Positions 14,478 to 23,014 of a stretch of 32,850 nt of DNA are shown piece by piece. The DNA comes from a virus: IMG/VR virus record IMGVR_UViG_3300025711_000261, positions 1 through 32,850 of that record; one strand, 5' to 3'. Position 1 is the first letter of the stretch. Every line of letters begins with the position of its first letter. The notes beneath the pieces were generated by a model. The model saw nothing but the letters and a program-made list of their open reading frames with translations. It did not search any database and was not told the DNA's origin. Both the position numbers and the translations under genes were made by a program.

Positions 14478-15593
14478 TTACTCCGAATCGTCGTTGGAAA
14501 GGTCCAGGGCGATGTTCGCCGTGAGGTCTTTCGGGCAATTGAGGGGCTTGATCTTGATGTACACCTCCACCTTGGTTTTGGTGTGCCAGACCAGCTGGAT
14601 GTCGCCGTCTTTCGGGGATTCGATCTCACCCGGGAACACCTGGCCGGCGAATGTCGTGGACTTGGCCATCACGCGCAGCGGCTTCATAAAGGCGCTGATA
14701 GCGGCCGCCATGCTGTTGGGCGTGTTGTTCAAGCGCCGATCGGCAACGCGCAAGATCAGCAGCGGGCGCACCTGGCGAGCAGCCTTGTCGGCCAAACGCA
14801 GGTACTCGACCACCTGGAAGTCGCTCGCCGGCGCATCGAGCATGTTTCCGTCACCCCAGAACACACCCGGGTAGTCGGGGTAGGTTTGCGAGACTGAGAA
14901 GCGCGCCTTGTCTAGTTCCGACCGCACGGCCGACGGCAGTGGCAGGCCGTCTTTGTCTTTGGGCACGCTGCCCAAGGCCAAAACCGGGCCGCTGGCCACG
15001 CGCATAGGGCTGTCAGCAATGCTGACGGCAGCGTTGGCCAGGCGCCCAGCCAGGACGCCCTGGTCATTGCCGTGCAACTGGGGCACGACCAGGACACGCG
15101 GCGCAGCCAGGTCTTTGGTGATCGCCTTTTGCTGGGCCAGGTATTCCGACCAGGTCTGTTCTGCAGTGATGCCAGCGGTGCTGGCCATCACGAACACACG
15201 ACGGCCGTAGGTGTTGCTGACGGCGATCGCGGCGTCATGCATGGCCGAGAGTTCAGCAGCAGCGGCCACCGGTTTGGTGATCACCACGGCTTCCACAGAA
15301 AAGCCCTGCTGCTGGGCCTTTTCCAGGGCGACAAGCCAGTCACCATCGGCAGCAATCGGAGCCGCCAGGCAAGCCCAGCGGTCGCCGCCATTGGCCTTGG
15401 CCGCCGCGACTTGGGCTTTCAGGTCGCTGACAGGCTGGCCCAGGACCGCTTCCAGGTCGCTGTCGGTGTTCAGGGCGATCAGGCTACCGACGCTCTTAGC
15501 GCCGGGACCAATGAACAGGAAATAGCGCTCGATCTCGGTCACGGCACCCTGGCCGAGGTTGAGATTGTTAACGCTGACTTTGCCAAGTGCCAT
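14478..15593 (-). CDS. Contractile tail sheath protein (DUF2586-like)
   Basis: Sheath subunit of 371 residues; contraction of the assembled sheath drives the tube through the envelope. N-terminus (MALGKVSVNNLNLGQGAVTE followed by FLFIGPG) resembles DUF2586 sheaths rather than P2 FI. The C-terminal domain (about 280-371; LRVADRRLNNTPNSMAAAI, then an FPGEIESPKDGDIQLVWHTK region) carries the conserved sheath fold. It starts 11 bp after the preceding gene's stop. Confidence 0.85.
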   Translation of the reverse strand: MALGKVSVNNLNLGQGAVTEIERYFLFIGPGAKSVGSLIALNTDSDLEAVLGQPVSDLKAQVAAAKANGGDRWACLAAPIAADGDWLVALEKAQQQGFSVEAVVITKPVAAAAELSAMHDAAIAVSNTYGRRVFVMASTAGITAEQTWSEYLAQQKAITKDLAAPRVLVVPQLHGNDQGVLAGRLANAAVSIADSPMRVASGPVLALGSVPKDKDGLPLPSAVRSELDKARFSVSQTYPDYPGVFWGDGNMLDAPASDFQVVEYLRLADKAARQVRPLLILRVADRRLNNTPNSMAAAISAFMKPLRVMAKSTTFAGQVFPGEIESPKDGDIQLVWHTKTKVEVYIKIKPLNCPKDLTANIALDLSNDDSE

Positions 15594-15604
15594 GCAGTGC
15601 CTCG

Positions 15605-16285
15605 TTATTTGGGGGAGTTGAGGATTTGTGCCAGCACCTGGTTAACCAGCAGGCTGGTATCCCGGTCGGTACTGACGCCCAGGAACTGGCGTTTCGGCAG
15701 GGTGATTTCCCAGCTTTGCGCGCCGTTGCCCTCGGCCTTTTCGTCGGACAGGATGCGTATCAGCAGGCCCGCCTTGGCGTAGTTCACGTGTTCTTGAATC
15801 CATGCCACGGTCGGCCGGGAAAGGCTCTTCTTGCCCTTCTGGCGAACCTTGAAGCCCAAGCGGCGCAGACGTTTTGCCTGTTTGTCCGTCGCGGCCAGGC
15901 CCTCGGGAACCTTGTTCCACCGGCGCATCTGCGCGGCTGTACGGCGCTCGGTCGCGCCGTGGTGTTGCTGCGCGGCGACCCAGCCAGTCAGGCCGTTACG
16001 CCATCCCAGGGTTGCGGAGTCCGCGCTCACGCTGGTGACCTGGAGCAACTTGCCCAGGCCGGCTTCCATCTTCTTTTTGCCTTTATCGTCGCCCTTGCGC
16101 GCATCGAAGGCCGAGCCGTCCAGGTTGCGCTGCTCGCGGATCCGCTTACGGCTCATGGTGCGCACGCGCTTGGTGACGTTGTTGAGCAAACGCCGGCGCA
16201 GCTGCGGGGGCAGACTCAATAGCGCCAGCTGCTCGCGAACGCCCAGGTGGCCCCGTACGTCCAGCTCGAAAGTGCTACGCGCCAC
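15605..16285 (-). CDS. S: Tail completion/virion morphogenesis protein (gpS-like)
   Basis: The longest frame begins at a TTG at 16312; GTG at 16285 is preferred because AGG lies about 9 nt upstream and it gives an 11-bp overlap with gpR. That leaves 226 residues, longer than P2 gpS (about 150). The Arg/Lys-rich central part (MSRKRIREQRNLDGSAF) and the ending match phage virion morphogenesis proteins that finish tails before joining to heads. It follows gpR and precedes the sheath, the P2-type order. Confidence 0.75.
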   Translation of the reverse strand: MARSTFELDVRGHLGVREQLALLSLPPQLRRRLLNNVTKRVRTMSRKRIREQRNLDGSAFDARKGDDKGKKKMEAGLGKLLQVTSVSADSATLGWRNGLTGWVAAQQHHGATERRTAAQMRRWNKVPEGLAATDKQAKRLRRLGFKVRQKGKKSLSRPTVAWIQEHVNYAKAGLLIRILSDEKAEGNGAQSWEITLPKRQFLGVSTDRDTSLLVNQVLAQILNSPK

Positions 16286-16721
16286 CGCCGCGGACCTCGC
16301 CTTGCTCAGCAACCCACAGGTCGAAGTCGACCAGGCCCCACTTCTTGCCGAACGCCTCGACCAAGCCGTTAGGGTCTTCGGTCAAGTGCTGCGCCTCGAC
16401 AAACTCCAGGGTCAGTTCCAGATCTGCTTCGTCCGGGGTGACCTGGTCGACGGCGAACGTCGGCGCCGGCAGGTCGTCGTCCCGATCGGGATCGTTGGTT
16501 TCCAGCCAGCCGCCCAGGAGCGCCATCAACAGCGCCGGGTTGCCGGCGAATCGCTCGATCACGACTACGGCGCGATAACGCATATCGCCCATGTGCAGGC
16601 CCTGGGTGGTGTCTTTCCAGATCAGGTCCAGATTGACCTGCTCGGCCCAGCTGTCGATCTGCTCGGGCAGCACCAGGTGCAGGCCGATCAGGTAGGTGGT
16701 CAGGGCGCGGAGCTTGTTCAT
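16275..16721 (-). CDS. R: Tail completion protein gpR
   Basis: Protein of 148 residues, close to P2 gpR (about 155). Starts MNKLRALTTYLIGLHLVLPEQIDSWAEQ; the MNKLxALTxxL opening followed by an FVEA(Q)HLxED-type segment (about 110) is typical. It caps the tail so that it can join the head. ATGA overlap with the preceding head-completion gene. Confidence 0.82.
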   Translation of the reverse strand: MNKLRALTTYLIGLHLVLPEQIDSWAEQVNLDLIWKDTTQGLHMGDMRYRAVVVIERFAGNPALLMALLGGWLETNDPDRDDDLPAPTFAVDQVTPDEADLELTLEFVEAQHLTEDPNGLVEAFGKKWGLVDFDLWVAEQGEVRGGGA

Positions 16722-17179
16722 AGCAACGCCGCCGTGATGCGGCCACGGCCCTGCAGCGAGCGCACAGCCTGTTGGCTGAATGCCAGGAAGGTTTCCGGGC
16801 GATCGGGCAATTCCTTGCCCAGGTTTTCCGCGCTGTCGCGGCGGATGATGGTCACGAACTGGGGCAAAAGGCTGGCTTTGGCCCTGCAGTAAACGGCGCG
16901 TTTGTACGTCGCTGCTTGAAATGTGCGCTCGGGCAGCACCATAGGGTCAGCAGATTCCAAGGTGGTGACACCTTGGTTCTGCCAACGCGCTTTGCACGTG
17001 GCCAAGTCGCTGTTGACCTCGGTCATCGCCGTGGTCAATTCAGCCGTCAGCAGTTCCACCAGGTATTCCGCCGGCAGGCGATAGCCCTTCTGAAACTCGG
17101 CCACATCGAGGTTCGGCCAAAAGCCGTCATTCTCGATCGCCAGTTCCACAAGGGTGGTTGGTTTACCTGAAAAGCTCAT
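16718..17179 (-). CDS. L: Head completion protein gpL
   Basis: Protein of 153 residues, near P2 gpL (about 169). The N-terminal WPNLDVAEFQKGYRLP and the middle YKRAVYCRAKASLLPQF match the head completion (stabilisation) family that binds the portal vertex after DNA packaging. A 97-bp gap separates it from the small terminase gene upstream, the largest gap inside the late operon. That gap contains a run of eight Gs but no clear promoter. Confidence 0.82.
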   Translation of the reverse strand: MSFSGKPTTLVELAIENDGFWPNLDVAEFQKGYRLPAEYLVELLTAELTTAMTEVNSDLATCKARWQNQGVTTLESADPMVLPERTFQAATYKRAVYCRAKASLLPQFVTIIRRDSAENLGKELPDRPETFLAFSQQAVRSLQGRGRITAALL

Positions 17180-17276
17180 GCTGACCGCTCAAATAGGGCG
17201 GGGAGCCTGTTTTCAGTGGGACGGTCCATAAATGGGCGGCTCACTTCCACAGGTCCCCGCTGGGGGGGGTAGTCGG

Positions 17277-18002
17277 TTACTCGGTGGCCGGGGTAGCAGC
17301 CGCTTGTTTTTCCAAGGCCTTGCGGACCCTTTTGATACGGGTGTTGTTGCCGGCCTGGGCGTACAGCTCGGTGGAGCGCTCCAAGTGCTTGAGCGCGGTT
17401 TCCCACTGCTCGGCCTCCATGGCGCGCATGCCGATCAACTTGTGGTACTTGCTGGGGATCTGCTCCGTCAGGTTCCACACACCATCAACCAGCGGCAGCA
17501 GGTCGGACAGATACGGCTCCGGGCTGCGCTTGGCCGTGTACTCGGCGTAGGCCCATTCGCACACGGCATCAGCGACGAAGGTCTGGATGTCGCGGCGCTT
17601 GAAGCGCTCCGGCATCTGCTGGCCTTGCTCCATCAGGAAGTCGGCCAACTCCAGGGCGTCTTCGAACTGGGCGGTGTCGAACAGCCAGACCATCACCTGC
17701 ACCGCAACGCGGTTCGGGAAGTTCAAACCCGACTCGCAGTAGCGCTGCACGTATTCCTGGTACTTGGGCAGCAGCTCTTCGCGCTTAAGCGTCTGGCGCC
17801 CAGCCAGGCCATTGATCGCGCTGATGCGCGCCAGGTCCTGGTCCAATGCCGCTTCCTGCAGCAGCAGGTGCTTGCGTGCATTTGCGGGGCTGCTCAGGGC
17901 TTCCGCCGGCGAGTAAGGAAGCGCTGCGGAGACGGCAGCCGCCGTAATGGCGGCGCCTCCCAGCGCGATAGTGCGGCGCTTGTGCGCAAGGGCCAGACTC
18001 AC
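17277..18002 (-). CDS. M: Terminase small subunit (gpM)
   Basis: Protein of 241 residues (P2 gpM about 247). It recognises cos and delivers DNA to the large terminase. The stretch LLPKYQEYVQRYCESGLNFP (about 78-97) and the helix-rich C-terminus (KYHKLIGMRAMEAEQWETAL) are family hallmarks. GTG start at 18002 overlapping the capsid stop (GTGA). Unlike large terminase P, it lies in the scaffold/capsid operon, as in P2. Confidence 0.87.
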   Translation of the reverse strand: MSLALAHKRRTIALGGAAITAAAVSAALPYSPAEALSSPANARKHLLLQEAALDQDLARISAINGLAGRQTLKREELLPKYQEYVQRYCESGLNFPNRVAVQVMVWLFDTAQFEDALELADFLMEQGQQMPERFKRRDIQTFVADAVCEWAYAEYTAKRSPEPYLSDLLPLVDGVWNLTEQIPSKYHKLIGMRAMEAEQWETALKHLERSTELYAQAGNNTRIKRVRKALEKQAAATPATE

Positions 18003-19018
18003 GCCACAAGCTCCACGTTTTCGGTCATGGCGAACTTTTCCAGCTGCTCGATCACATAACCTTCATTGCGGCTGTTGTAGTCCTCAACGCGGGAGCGCTT
18101 TGGATTGTCGACGGTCTGCTTACGCCAACTGGAGTCCTGGAAGTAGATCGACAGGTTGTCCCAACTGGTGACGACCACGCCGTTGACCGGGAAGAACGGC
18201 ACGCTAAAGCTCGGCAGGCCGCCGTAGGTGGCGATTACCTGGGCTTCTTCGATGCGCTCTTTTTCGGTCGGGGTGTCGCCCTGCTTCGAATACAGCTTGG
18301 CCTTGTCAGCGGCCAGCAGGTCGGTGCCGATGATTGCGATCAGGTCGCCGGCATCGCGCAGACGTTCGTCCACCAGTTGTTTGGTGTCGTGCACCAGAGC
18401 ATCGAGGTTGGCATAGTCGCCACCGGCGCCGAGGGTGACTTTGCCGGCGACCTTGCCTTCCTTGAGTACCTGGGCGGGGATTTGTTCACGGGCCTGCTGC
18501 AGCCAACCTTTGTTGACGTCCTGCAGCATCGGGTATTTCTCGATGTCGGTCTGCAGGGCAGCATGGGTGCCGTGGAAGCCGACCATGATGCGGTCCAGCG
18601 CAATCTGTTTCTGCACAGCTGCGGAGTAACGCTGATGGAAGTCAGGGAACTTGGCCCAGGCATCGATCTTGGCGTAAGGCAGGCCAACATCGGACTCGGT
18701 CGAAGACAGCTCGTAGGTGTCCTGGTCCAGCGAGGACGCATCTTTGGCTTCGCGGTCGGTGGTCTTGGTGTTGGTACGGCCAGTGACCGGGCCCGACACG
18801 CCGATGAAGACCTTCTGACCCTTGATCTCGGTCACCGGAATGACGTTGATACGCCCCAGGAAGTCCGACTTGGCCGTGATGGCGTCGTTCAGCTCCTGGG
18901 CAATGGTCGGGTCGACGCTAAAGTGCTTGCTGGCCAACTCCACGCCGTAGCTTTCAGCGATGGCCAGCTGCAGTTCGGCGTACATCTTGGCGCCGTAGGC
19001 GCTCAGTGAATAAGCCAT
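17999..19018 (-). CDS. N: Major capsid protein (P2 gpN family)
   Basis: Capsid precursor of 339 residues (P2 gpN about 357). HK97-like fold; family motifs include FLGRINVIPVTEIKGQKVFIG (about 52-72), WAKFPDFHQRYSAAV (about 121-135), and the C-terminal DSSWRKQTVDNPKRSRVEDY near 295-315, all typical of the P2 family. The N-terminal ~30 residues are probably cleaved by the gpO protease. It starts one base after the scaffold gene stop. Confidence 0.95.
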   Translation of the reverse strand: MAYSLSAYGAKMYAELQLAIAESYGVELASKHFSVDPTIAQELNDAITAKSDFLGRINVIPVTEIKGQKVFIGVSGPVTGRTNTKTTDREAKDASSLDQDTYELSSTESDVGLPYAKIDAWAKFPDFHQRYSAAVQKQIALDRIMVGFHGTHAALQTDIEKYPMLQDVNKGWLQQAREQIPAQVLKEGKVAGKVTLGAGGDYANLDALVHDTKQLVDERLRDAGDLIAIIGTDLLAADKAKLYSKQGDTPTEKERIEEAQVIATYGGLPSFSVPFFPVNGVVVTSWDNLSIYFQDSSWRKQTVDNPKRSRVEDYNSRNEGYVIEQLEKFAMTENVELVA

Positions 19019-19019
19019 G

Positions 19020-19940
19020 TCAGAGCACCCGCTTTTTGACGGTGGTTACCGGGCCGGGATTGCGCGGCAACTGGCGACCGGTGGAGTTGTTCTGCAGGGC
19101 GCTGAACTGCTTCTGCAGCGCATCCAGCTTGGCAAGTACGGACTGGTTGCCCTTGCTCTGGCGGCGAAATTCGCGCTCTTGCTCGGCGGTGGCCACAATC
19201 TCGTCCACGGCCGTGCTGACGTCATCGATCAGGTCTTGATCGGGTTCAGGCGCATCGGCGGCGGCGGGCTCGATGACGGCTTGAAGGCCGGCAGCGACAA
19301 CCAGCAGCTGCTCCACCAGGGCCGTCAAAGCCGTTGCTGTAGCTTCATCCATTGGGGGTTTGCTCTCTGTGTTGGGTGGAATGGTTTCGGTGGGCAGCGC
19401 ACCTGCAGCGAAACGCTTGAAAAAGCCGGTCAGGGCATCGATCAGGCCGGTTTCGGCGGTGTTTGTGCTGTCGTCCTGCAGGCGGCCGAGTTCGACCGAC
19501 GCGGCGTAGTAGGAGGCGCGGTTGTTCTTGTGGGAGAAGTAGAGTTCCTGAGTACCCACGCTGGCAGGCTGGTCGGTAACGCCCAAACCAGTCAGGTAGG
19601 CCTTGCCCTTGCCACGGAAGTCCGGGGTAATTTCGATGCTGCTGAACAGCTTCTGGCCCTGGTCATTCAGATACAGCAGGCGGTCGTTGGGCTTCAATTG
19701 CGCTTCCAACGCGACTTCGCCGGGCTCCAGGTCTTCGGCTTCTTCCACCAGACGCACCGCGTAGACGGTGCCGTGGGAGCCAGGCCAACGTTCGTGGTCG
19801 CACCAGATCACCGCCGTGTAGAAGGACGGTTTGTAGGTTTCAGCGATGTCGCGCAGTTCCTGGGGAAGGATTACGCGCCCATCAACGGTAGCTCCGCTGG
19901 TGGCGACACGTTTCCAGAACGAAACAAGGGAACGGGGCAT
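19020..19940 (-). CDS. O: Capsid scaffold/maturation protease gpO
   Basis: Start placed at the ATG at 19940 (306 residues; P2 gpO about 284), because conserved sequence begins MPRSLVSFWKRVATSG; upstream codons to 20000 look non-coding. N-terminal half is a serine protease: Asp20, His49 and Ser127 (PAS-x-GT) match the Asp19/His48/Ser107 triad of P2 in order and, for the first two, spacing. C-terminal third is a helical scaffold (QEREFRRQSKGNQSVLAKLDAL). It is the first gene of the leftward late operon; no strong ribosome binding site is visible. Confidence 0.9.
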   Translation of the reverse strand: MPRSLVSFWKRVATSGATVDGRVILPQELRDIAETYKPSFYTAVIWCDHERWPGSHGTVYAVRLVEEAEDLEPGEVALEAQLKPNDRLLYLNDQGQKLFSSIEITPDFRGKGKAYLTGLGVTDQPASVGTQELYFSHKNNRASYYAASVELGRLQDDSTNTAETGLIDALTGFFKRFAAGALPTETIPPNTESKPPMDEATATALTALVEQLLVVAAGLQAVIEPAAADAPEPDQDLIDDVSTAVDEIVATAEQEREFRRQSKGNQSVLAKLDALQKQFSALQNNSTGRQLPRNPGPVTTVKKRVL

Positions 19941-20025
19941 GGGTTTAACTGCGCTCAATCGCTGAATGAGCCGCCAAGATAGGGAGCCGTCAGCCCTCAA
20001 ACAAACGGTTCAAATGCGCGTTTCT

Positions 20026-20044
20026 CCTATATTCGCGATATAGG
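20026..20044. promoter_or_regulatory. Palindrome in the divergent late promoter region
   Basis: CCTATAT-TCGCG-ATATAGG, 7-bp perfect arms, lies in the 161-bp gap between the divergent starts of gpO and gpP. In P2, this gap holds two Ogr-activated promoters with TGT-N12-ACA boxes; no such box was seen here. The palindrome is therefore the best visible candidate for shared late control, or overlapping -10 elements. A second hairpin, GCCGCA-TAGAC-TGCGGC (20083-20099), abuts the terminase ATG. Confidence 0.45.
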
Positions 20045-20101
20045 CGGATCACGGAATTTAACCCCGCGTTTCCAGCGTTTTCGCCGCATAGACTGCGGCC
20101 C

Positions 20102-22159
20102 ATGTACTACTCGACCGAAGTTAAAGAAGCCGCCAAACGCCTGTTTCTGCGCCGCTGTAAGGCCAAGGAAATTCAGGCGCAGCTCAACCTGCCCAACATC
20201 CGAATCGTCTACTACTGGATCCGCCAGGGCGGGTGGGAAGACATGCTCTCGGACGAAGAACCGCTGACCGCTGTCGGCCGGCGGATCACCCTGCTCCTGG
20301 ACAAAGTGGGTAGCCTGTCCAAAGACGATCTGAACGAACTGGACCGACTGACCACCGTTCGCGAACGACTGCTGAAACAAGCGGCCAAGCCCGCACCGGT
20401 GACGGCATCGAACGGCGACGACCTGGGCGAGCCCCAGGAGCCGCGCAAACGCTCGCGTGGCGAACGCTCCAGCCGTGGCGAAGGCGGTGACAGGAAGAAG
20501 GAAAAGAAGGCCAAGAACGACATCAGCGGGCTGACCGAAGTCGACTTCCTGGATAAGTTCATCAGCAAGATGTACCGCTATCAGCAGGAGTTGTTTGCAG
20601 CCAAGCAAAACCCGCTGACGAGCCGGATCCGCAACATCCTCAAAAGCCGCCAGGTAGGCCTGACCTACTACTTCGCCGGCGAAGCGTTCATGGACGCGGT
20701 ACTCACTGGCGACAACCAGGTGTTCCTGTCGGCCAGCCGCTCGCAATCAGAGATCTTCCGCAGCTACATCATCCAATTTGCCAAGCAGTGGTTCGACATC
20801 GAGCTGACCGGCAACCCGATCACGCTCAGCAACGGCGCCGAACTGCGCTTCCTGTCGACCAACAGCAGCACCGCCCAGGGCTACCATGGCCATGTGTACG
20901 TGGATGAGTACTTCTGGATCCGCGACTTCGAAAAACTCAGCACCGTGGCCAGCGCCATGGGCACCCACAAGAAGTGGCGCAAAACCTACTTCTCGACGCC
21001 CAGCGCGGTGTCGCACCAGGCGTACCCGTTCTGGTCGGGCGAGGAATTCCGCAACAGCAAACGCGGTAAGAAAGCCGGCGGCACCTGGCCTACCGAGGCG
21101 TCCTACACCCAGGGCGCGCTGTGCCCCGACGGCCAATGGCGCAAGACCATCACCATCCAGGATGCTATCGACGGCGGCTGTGATCTGTTCGACCTGGAGC
21201 AGCTGCAGTTGGAGTACGACGAAGACAAATTCCAGCAGCTGTTTTACTGCAAGTTCATCGACAGCAGCCAAAGCGCGTTCGGCCTCAAGGACCTGGAGCG
21301 CTGCTACTCCGACCTGTCGTTGTGGGAGGACTACAACCCCGAACTGGATCGCCCCTTCGGCAACAGCCCGGTGTGGCTTGGCTACGATCCGAGCCGGACC
21401 CGCGACGACGCCACGTGTGTGGTGGTCGCCCCGCCGCTGGAACCCGGGGCGAAATTCCGCATCCTGGAAAAGCACAGCTGGCGGGGGCATTCGTTCAACT
21501 ATCAGGCCGCCCAGGTCAAGAAGCTCACCGAGCGTTTCAACGTCCAGCACATCGGTATCGACATCACTGGCGTGGGCTATGGCGTGTTCGACCTGGTGCG
21601 CGACTTCTACCCGAAAGCCACGCCGATCCATTACAGCCTTGAGACCAAAAACCTGCTGGTCCTCAAGGCCCAGGACACGATCCAGGGAAGCCGCATCGAA
21701 TGGGACGCCGGCTGGACCGACATCGCCCAGGCGTTCCTGACCATCAAGCGCGGCACCACCACCAGCGGCCAAGTGACCTACAGCGCTTCGCGCACCGACG
21801 CCACCGGTCACGCCGATATTGCCTGGTCGATCATGCACGCCCTGTTCAATGAACCCCTCAACACCAACAAGCGGCGCCGTAGCCGCTACGTCACGAGCGG
21901 AACCAATGCCCAAGCCACGACACAAAAAGCCCCAAGCCAGCCAACAAGCGCGACAGCCACAGCCAATGCGGGCGTTCACCTTCGGGGAACCCGAACAGGT
22001 GCTGTCCGGCAACATCGGCGAGTACCTGGGGGTATTTCTCAGCGACGACGGCGAGATCTACAAGCCGCCGGTGTCGCGGGCGGGCCTGGCCAAGCTGCTG
22101 CGCGCCAACGCACACCACGGCGCAATTCCCAAGTTCAAACGCAACCTGCTGTTGCGTGA
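20102..22159 (+). CDS. P: Terminase large subunit (gpP), with C-terminal extension
   Basis: Packaging ATPase and nuclease, 685 residues as the frame stands; P2 gpP has about 590. N-terminal helix-turn-helix (YYSTEVKEAAKRLFLRRCKAKEI), ATPase part from about 175 with the SRQVGLTYYF-type phosphate-binding loop (about 180-190) and VYVDEYFWI Walker B (about 262-270), then the RNase H-like nuclease with WLGYDPSRTRDD (about 420) and HIGIDITGVGYGV. From residue ~602 on, the frame runs on through the start of the portal gene for about 84 codons of Arg/Gln/Ala-rich sequence that looks out of frame. The gene therefore probably lost its normal stop, or the tail is unconserved. Ribosome binding site weak. 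Confidence 0.9.
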   Translation: MYYSTEVKEAAKRLFLRRCKAKEIQAQLNLPNIRIVYYWIRQGGWEDMLSDEEPLTAVGRRITLLLDKVGSLSKDDLNELDRLTTVRERLLKQAAKPAPVTASNGDDLGEPQEPRKRSRGERSSRGEGGDRKKEKKAKNDISGLTEVDFLDKFISKMYRYQQELFAAKQNPLTSRIRNILKSRQVGLTYYFAGEAFMDAVLTGDNQVFLSASRSQSEIFRSYIIQFAKQWFDIELTGNPITLSNGAELRFLSTNSSTAQGYHGHVYVDEYFWIRDFEKLSTVASAMGTHKKWRKTYFSTPSAVSHQAYPFWSGEEFRNSKRGKKAGGTWPTEASYTQGALCPDGQWRKTITIQDAIDGGCDLFDLEQLQLEYDEDKFQQLFYCKFIDSSQSAFGLKDLERCYSDLSLWEDYNPELDRPFGNSPVWLGYDPSRTRDDATCVVVAPPLEPGAKFRILEKHSWRGHSFNYQAAQVKKLTERFNVQHIGIDITGVGYGVFDLVRDFYPKATPIHYSLETKNLLVLKAQDTIQGSRIEWDAGWTDIAQAFLTIKRGTTTSGQVTYSASRTDATGHADIAWSIMHALFNEPLNTNKRRRSRYVTSGTNAQATTQKAPSQPTSATATANAGVHLRGTRTGAVRQHRRVPGGISQRRRRDLQAAGVAGGPGQAAARQRTPRRNSQVQTQPAVA

Positions 22160-22949
22160 ATTCATTCCGTCCGAGGGCTGCAGCACGCAGACCATGGGCC
22201 GGGCCAGCCTCGACTACATGGTGTTTGGCGAGGCGTATTTCTACCGCGACACCAACGCCTTCGGCGAAGTGCTGGAGATGCAACACCTGCCGGCCATCAA
22301 CATGCGGGTGAAGGTCGACGGCGGATTCAGGATGCTGCTGCCCGACAGCAAGTTCATGGACTTCGACCAGGACGAAATCGAACACGTCCTGGACTACGAC
22401 GTAGAACAGAACATCTACGGCGTACCCGATTACCTGGGCGGCCTGCAGGCACTCTTGCTCAACGAAGCCGCGACCCTGTTCCGCCGGCGCTACTACAGCA
22501 ATGGCGCGCACGCGGGCTACATCTTCTACACCAACGACCCGGACCTGACCGAGGAAGACGAAGACAACCTGCGCGCCCAGATCAGCGCCAGCAAGGGGGT
22601 GGGCAACTTCCGCTCGATGTTCGTCAACATCCCCAACGGCAAGGAAAACGCGATCCAGATCATCCCCGTGGGTGACTTCCAGGCAAAGGACGAGCTGGAG
22701 AAGGTAAAGAACATCACCCGCAATGACGTGATCGCAGCCTGGCGTATGAACCCTGCCCTGGCCGGGATCATCCCGGAAAACAGCGGCGGGTTTGGGGATA
22801 TCGAGAAGATCGATCGCGTTTACACCAGCAACGAGATCAGGCCGATTTGCCAGCTGTTCAACCAGTTGAATGACACGCTTCGGCGCGACAGGAAAATATC
22901 GTGGCAAGAAACCAAAATACCAGTCGATAACACTGGGCAAACATCTTAA
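21906..22949 (+). CDS. Q: Portal protein (gpQ)
   Basis: Portal vertex protein of 347 residues (P2 gpQ about 344), the channel for DNA entry and exit. ATG at 21906 is preferred to an upstream in-frame ATG at 21819, because the conserved region begins with FTFGEPEQVLSG. Family motifs include SLDYMVFGEAYFYRD (about 107), a GVPDYLGGLQALLLNEAATLFRRR-type stretch (about 175-200) and the MNPALAGIIPENSGGFGD segment near 295. It overlaps the terminase frame by 254 bp. The stop is followed by the control region of the Ogr-like gene. Confidence 0.93.
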   Translation: MPKPRHKKPQASQQARQPQPMRAFTFGEPEQVLSGNIGEYLGVFLSDDGEIYKPPVSRAGLAKLLRANAHHGAIPKFKRNLLLREFIPSEGCSTQTMGRASLDYMVFGEAYFYRDTNAFGEVLEMQHLPAINMRVKVDGGFRMLLPDSKFMDFDQDEIEHVLDYDVEQNIYGVPDYLGGLQALLLNEAATLFRRRYYSNGAHAGYIFYTNDPDLTEEDEDNLRAQISASKGVGNFRSMFVNIPNGKENAIQIIPVGDFQAKDELEKVKNITRNDVIAAWRMNPALAGIIPENSGGFGDIEKIDRVYTSNEIRPICQLFNQLNDTLRRDRKISWQETKIPVDNTGQTS

Positions 22950-22957
22950 AGCAGCTA

Positions 22958-22988
22958 TTGCCACTACAAAATGTGGCAAAATAGTGGC
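22958..22988. promoter_or_regulatory. GTGGC half-site array upstream of the Ogr-like gene
   Basis: Perfect inverted repeat TTGCCAC (22958-22964) - 8 nt - GTGGCAA (22973-22979) and a further GTGGC at 22984-22988, exactly 11 bp after the second half-site. The array lies 27-57 bp before the activator's start codon. TTGCCA could double as a -35 element. An operator for autoregulation or for CI is likely; the binding protein is unknown. Confidence 0.5.
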
Positions 22989-23014
22989 TATTGGCTGCCC
23001 TGGGGAGGGACACA

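Noticed and set aside
20747-22015. Long minus-strand open frame (422 codons)
   Set aside because: Antisense shadow of terminase/portal, which have clear family motifs on the plus strand; GC-rich third positions keep the opposite strand open.
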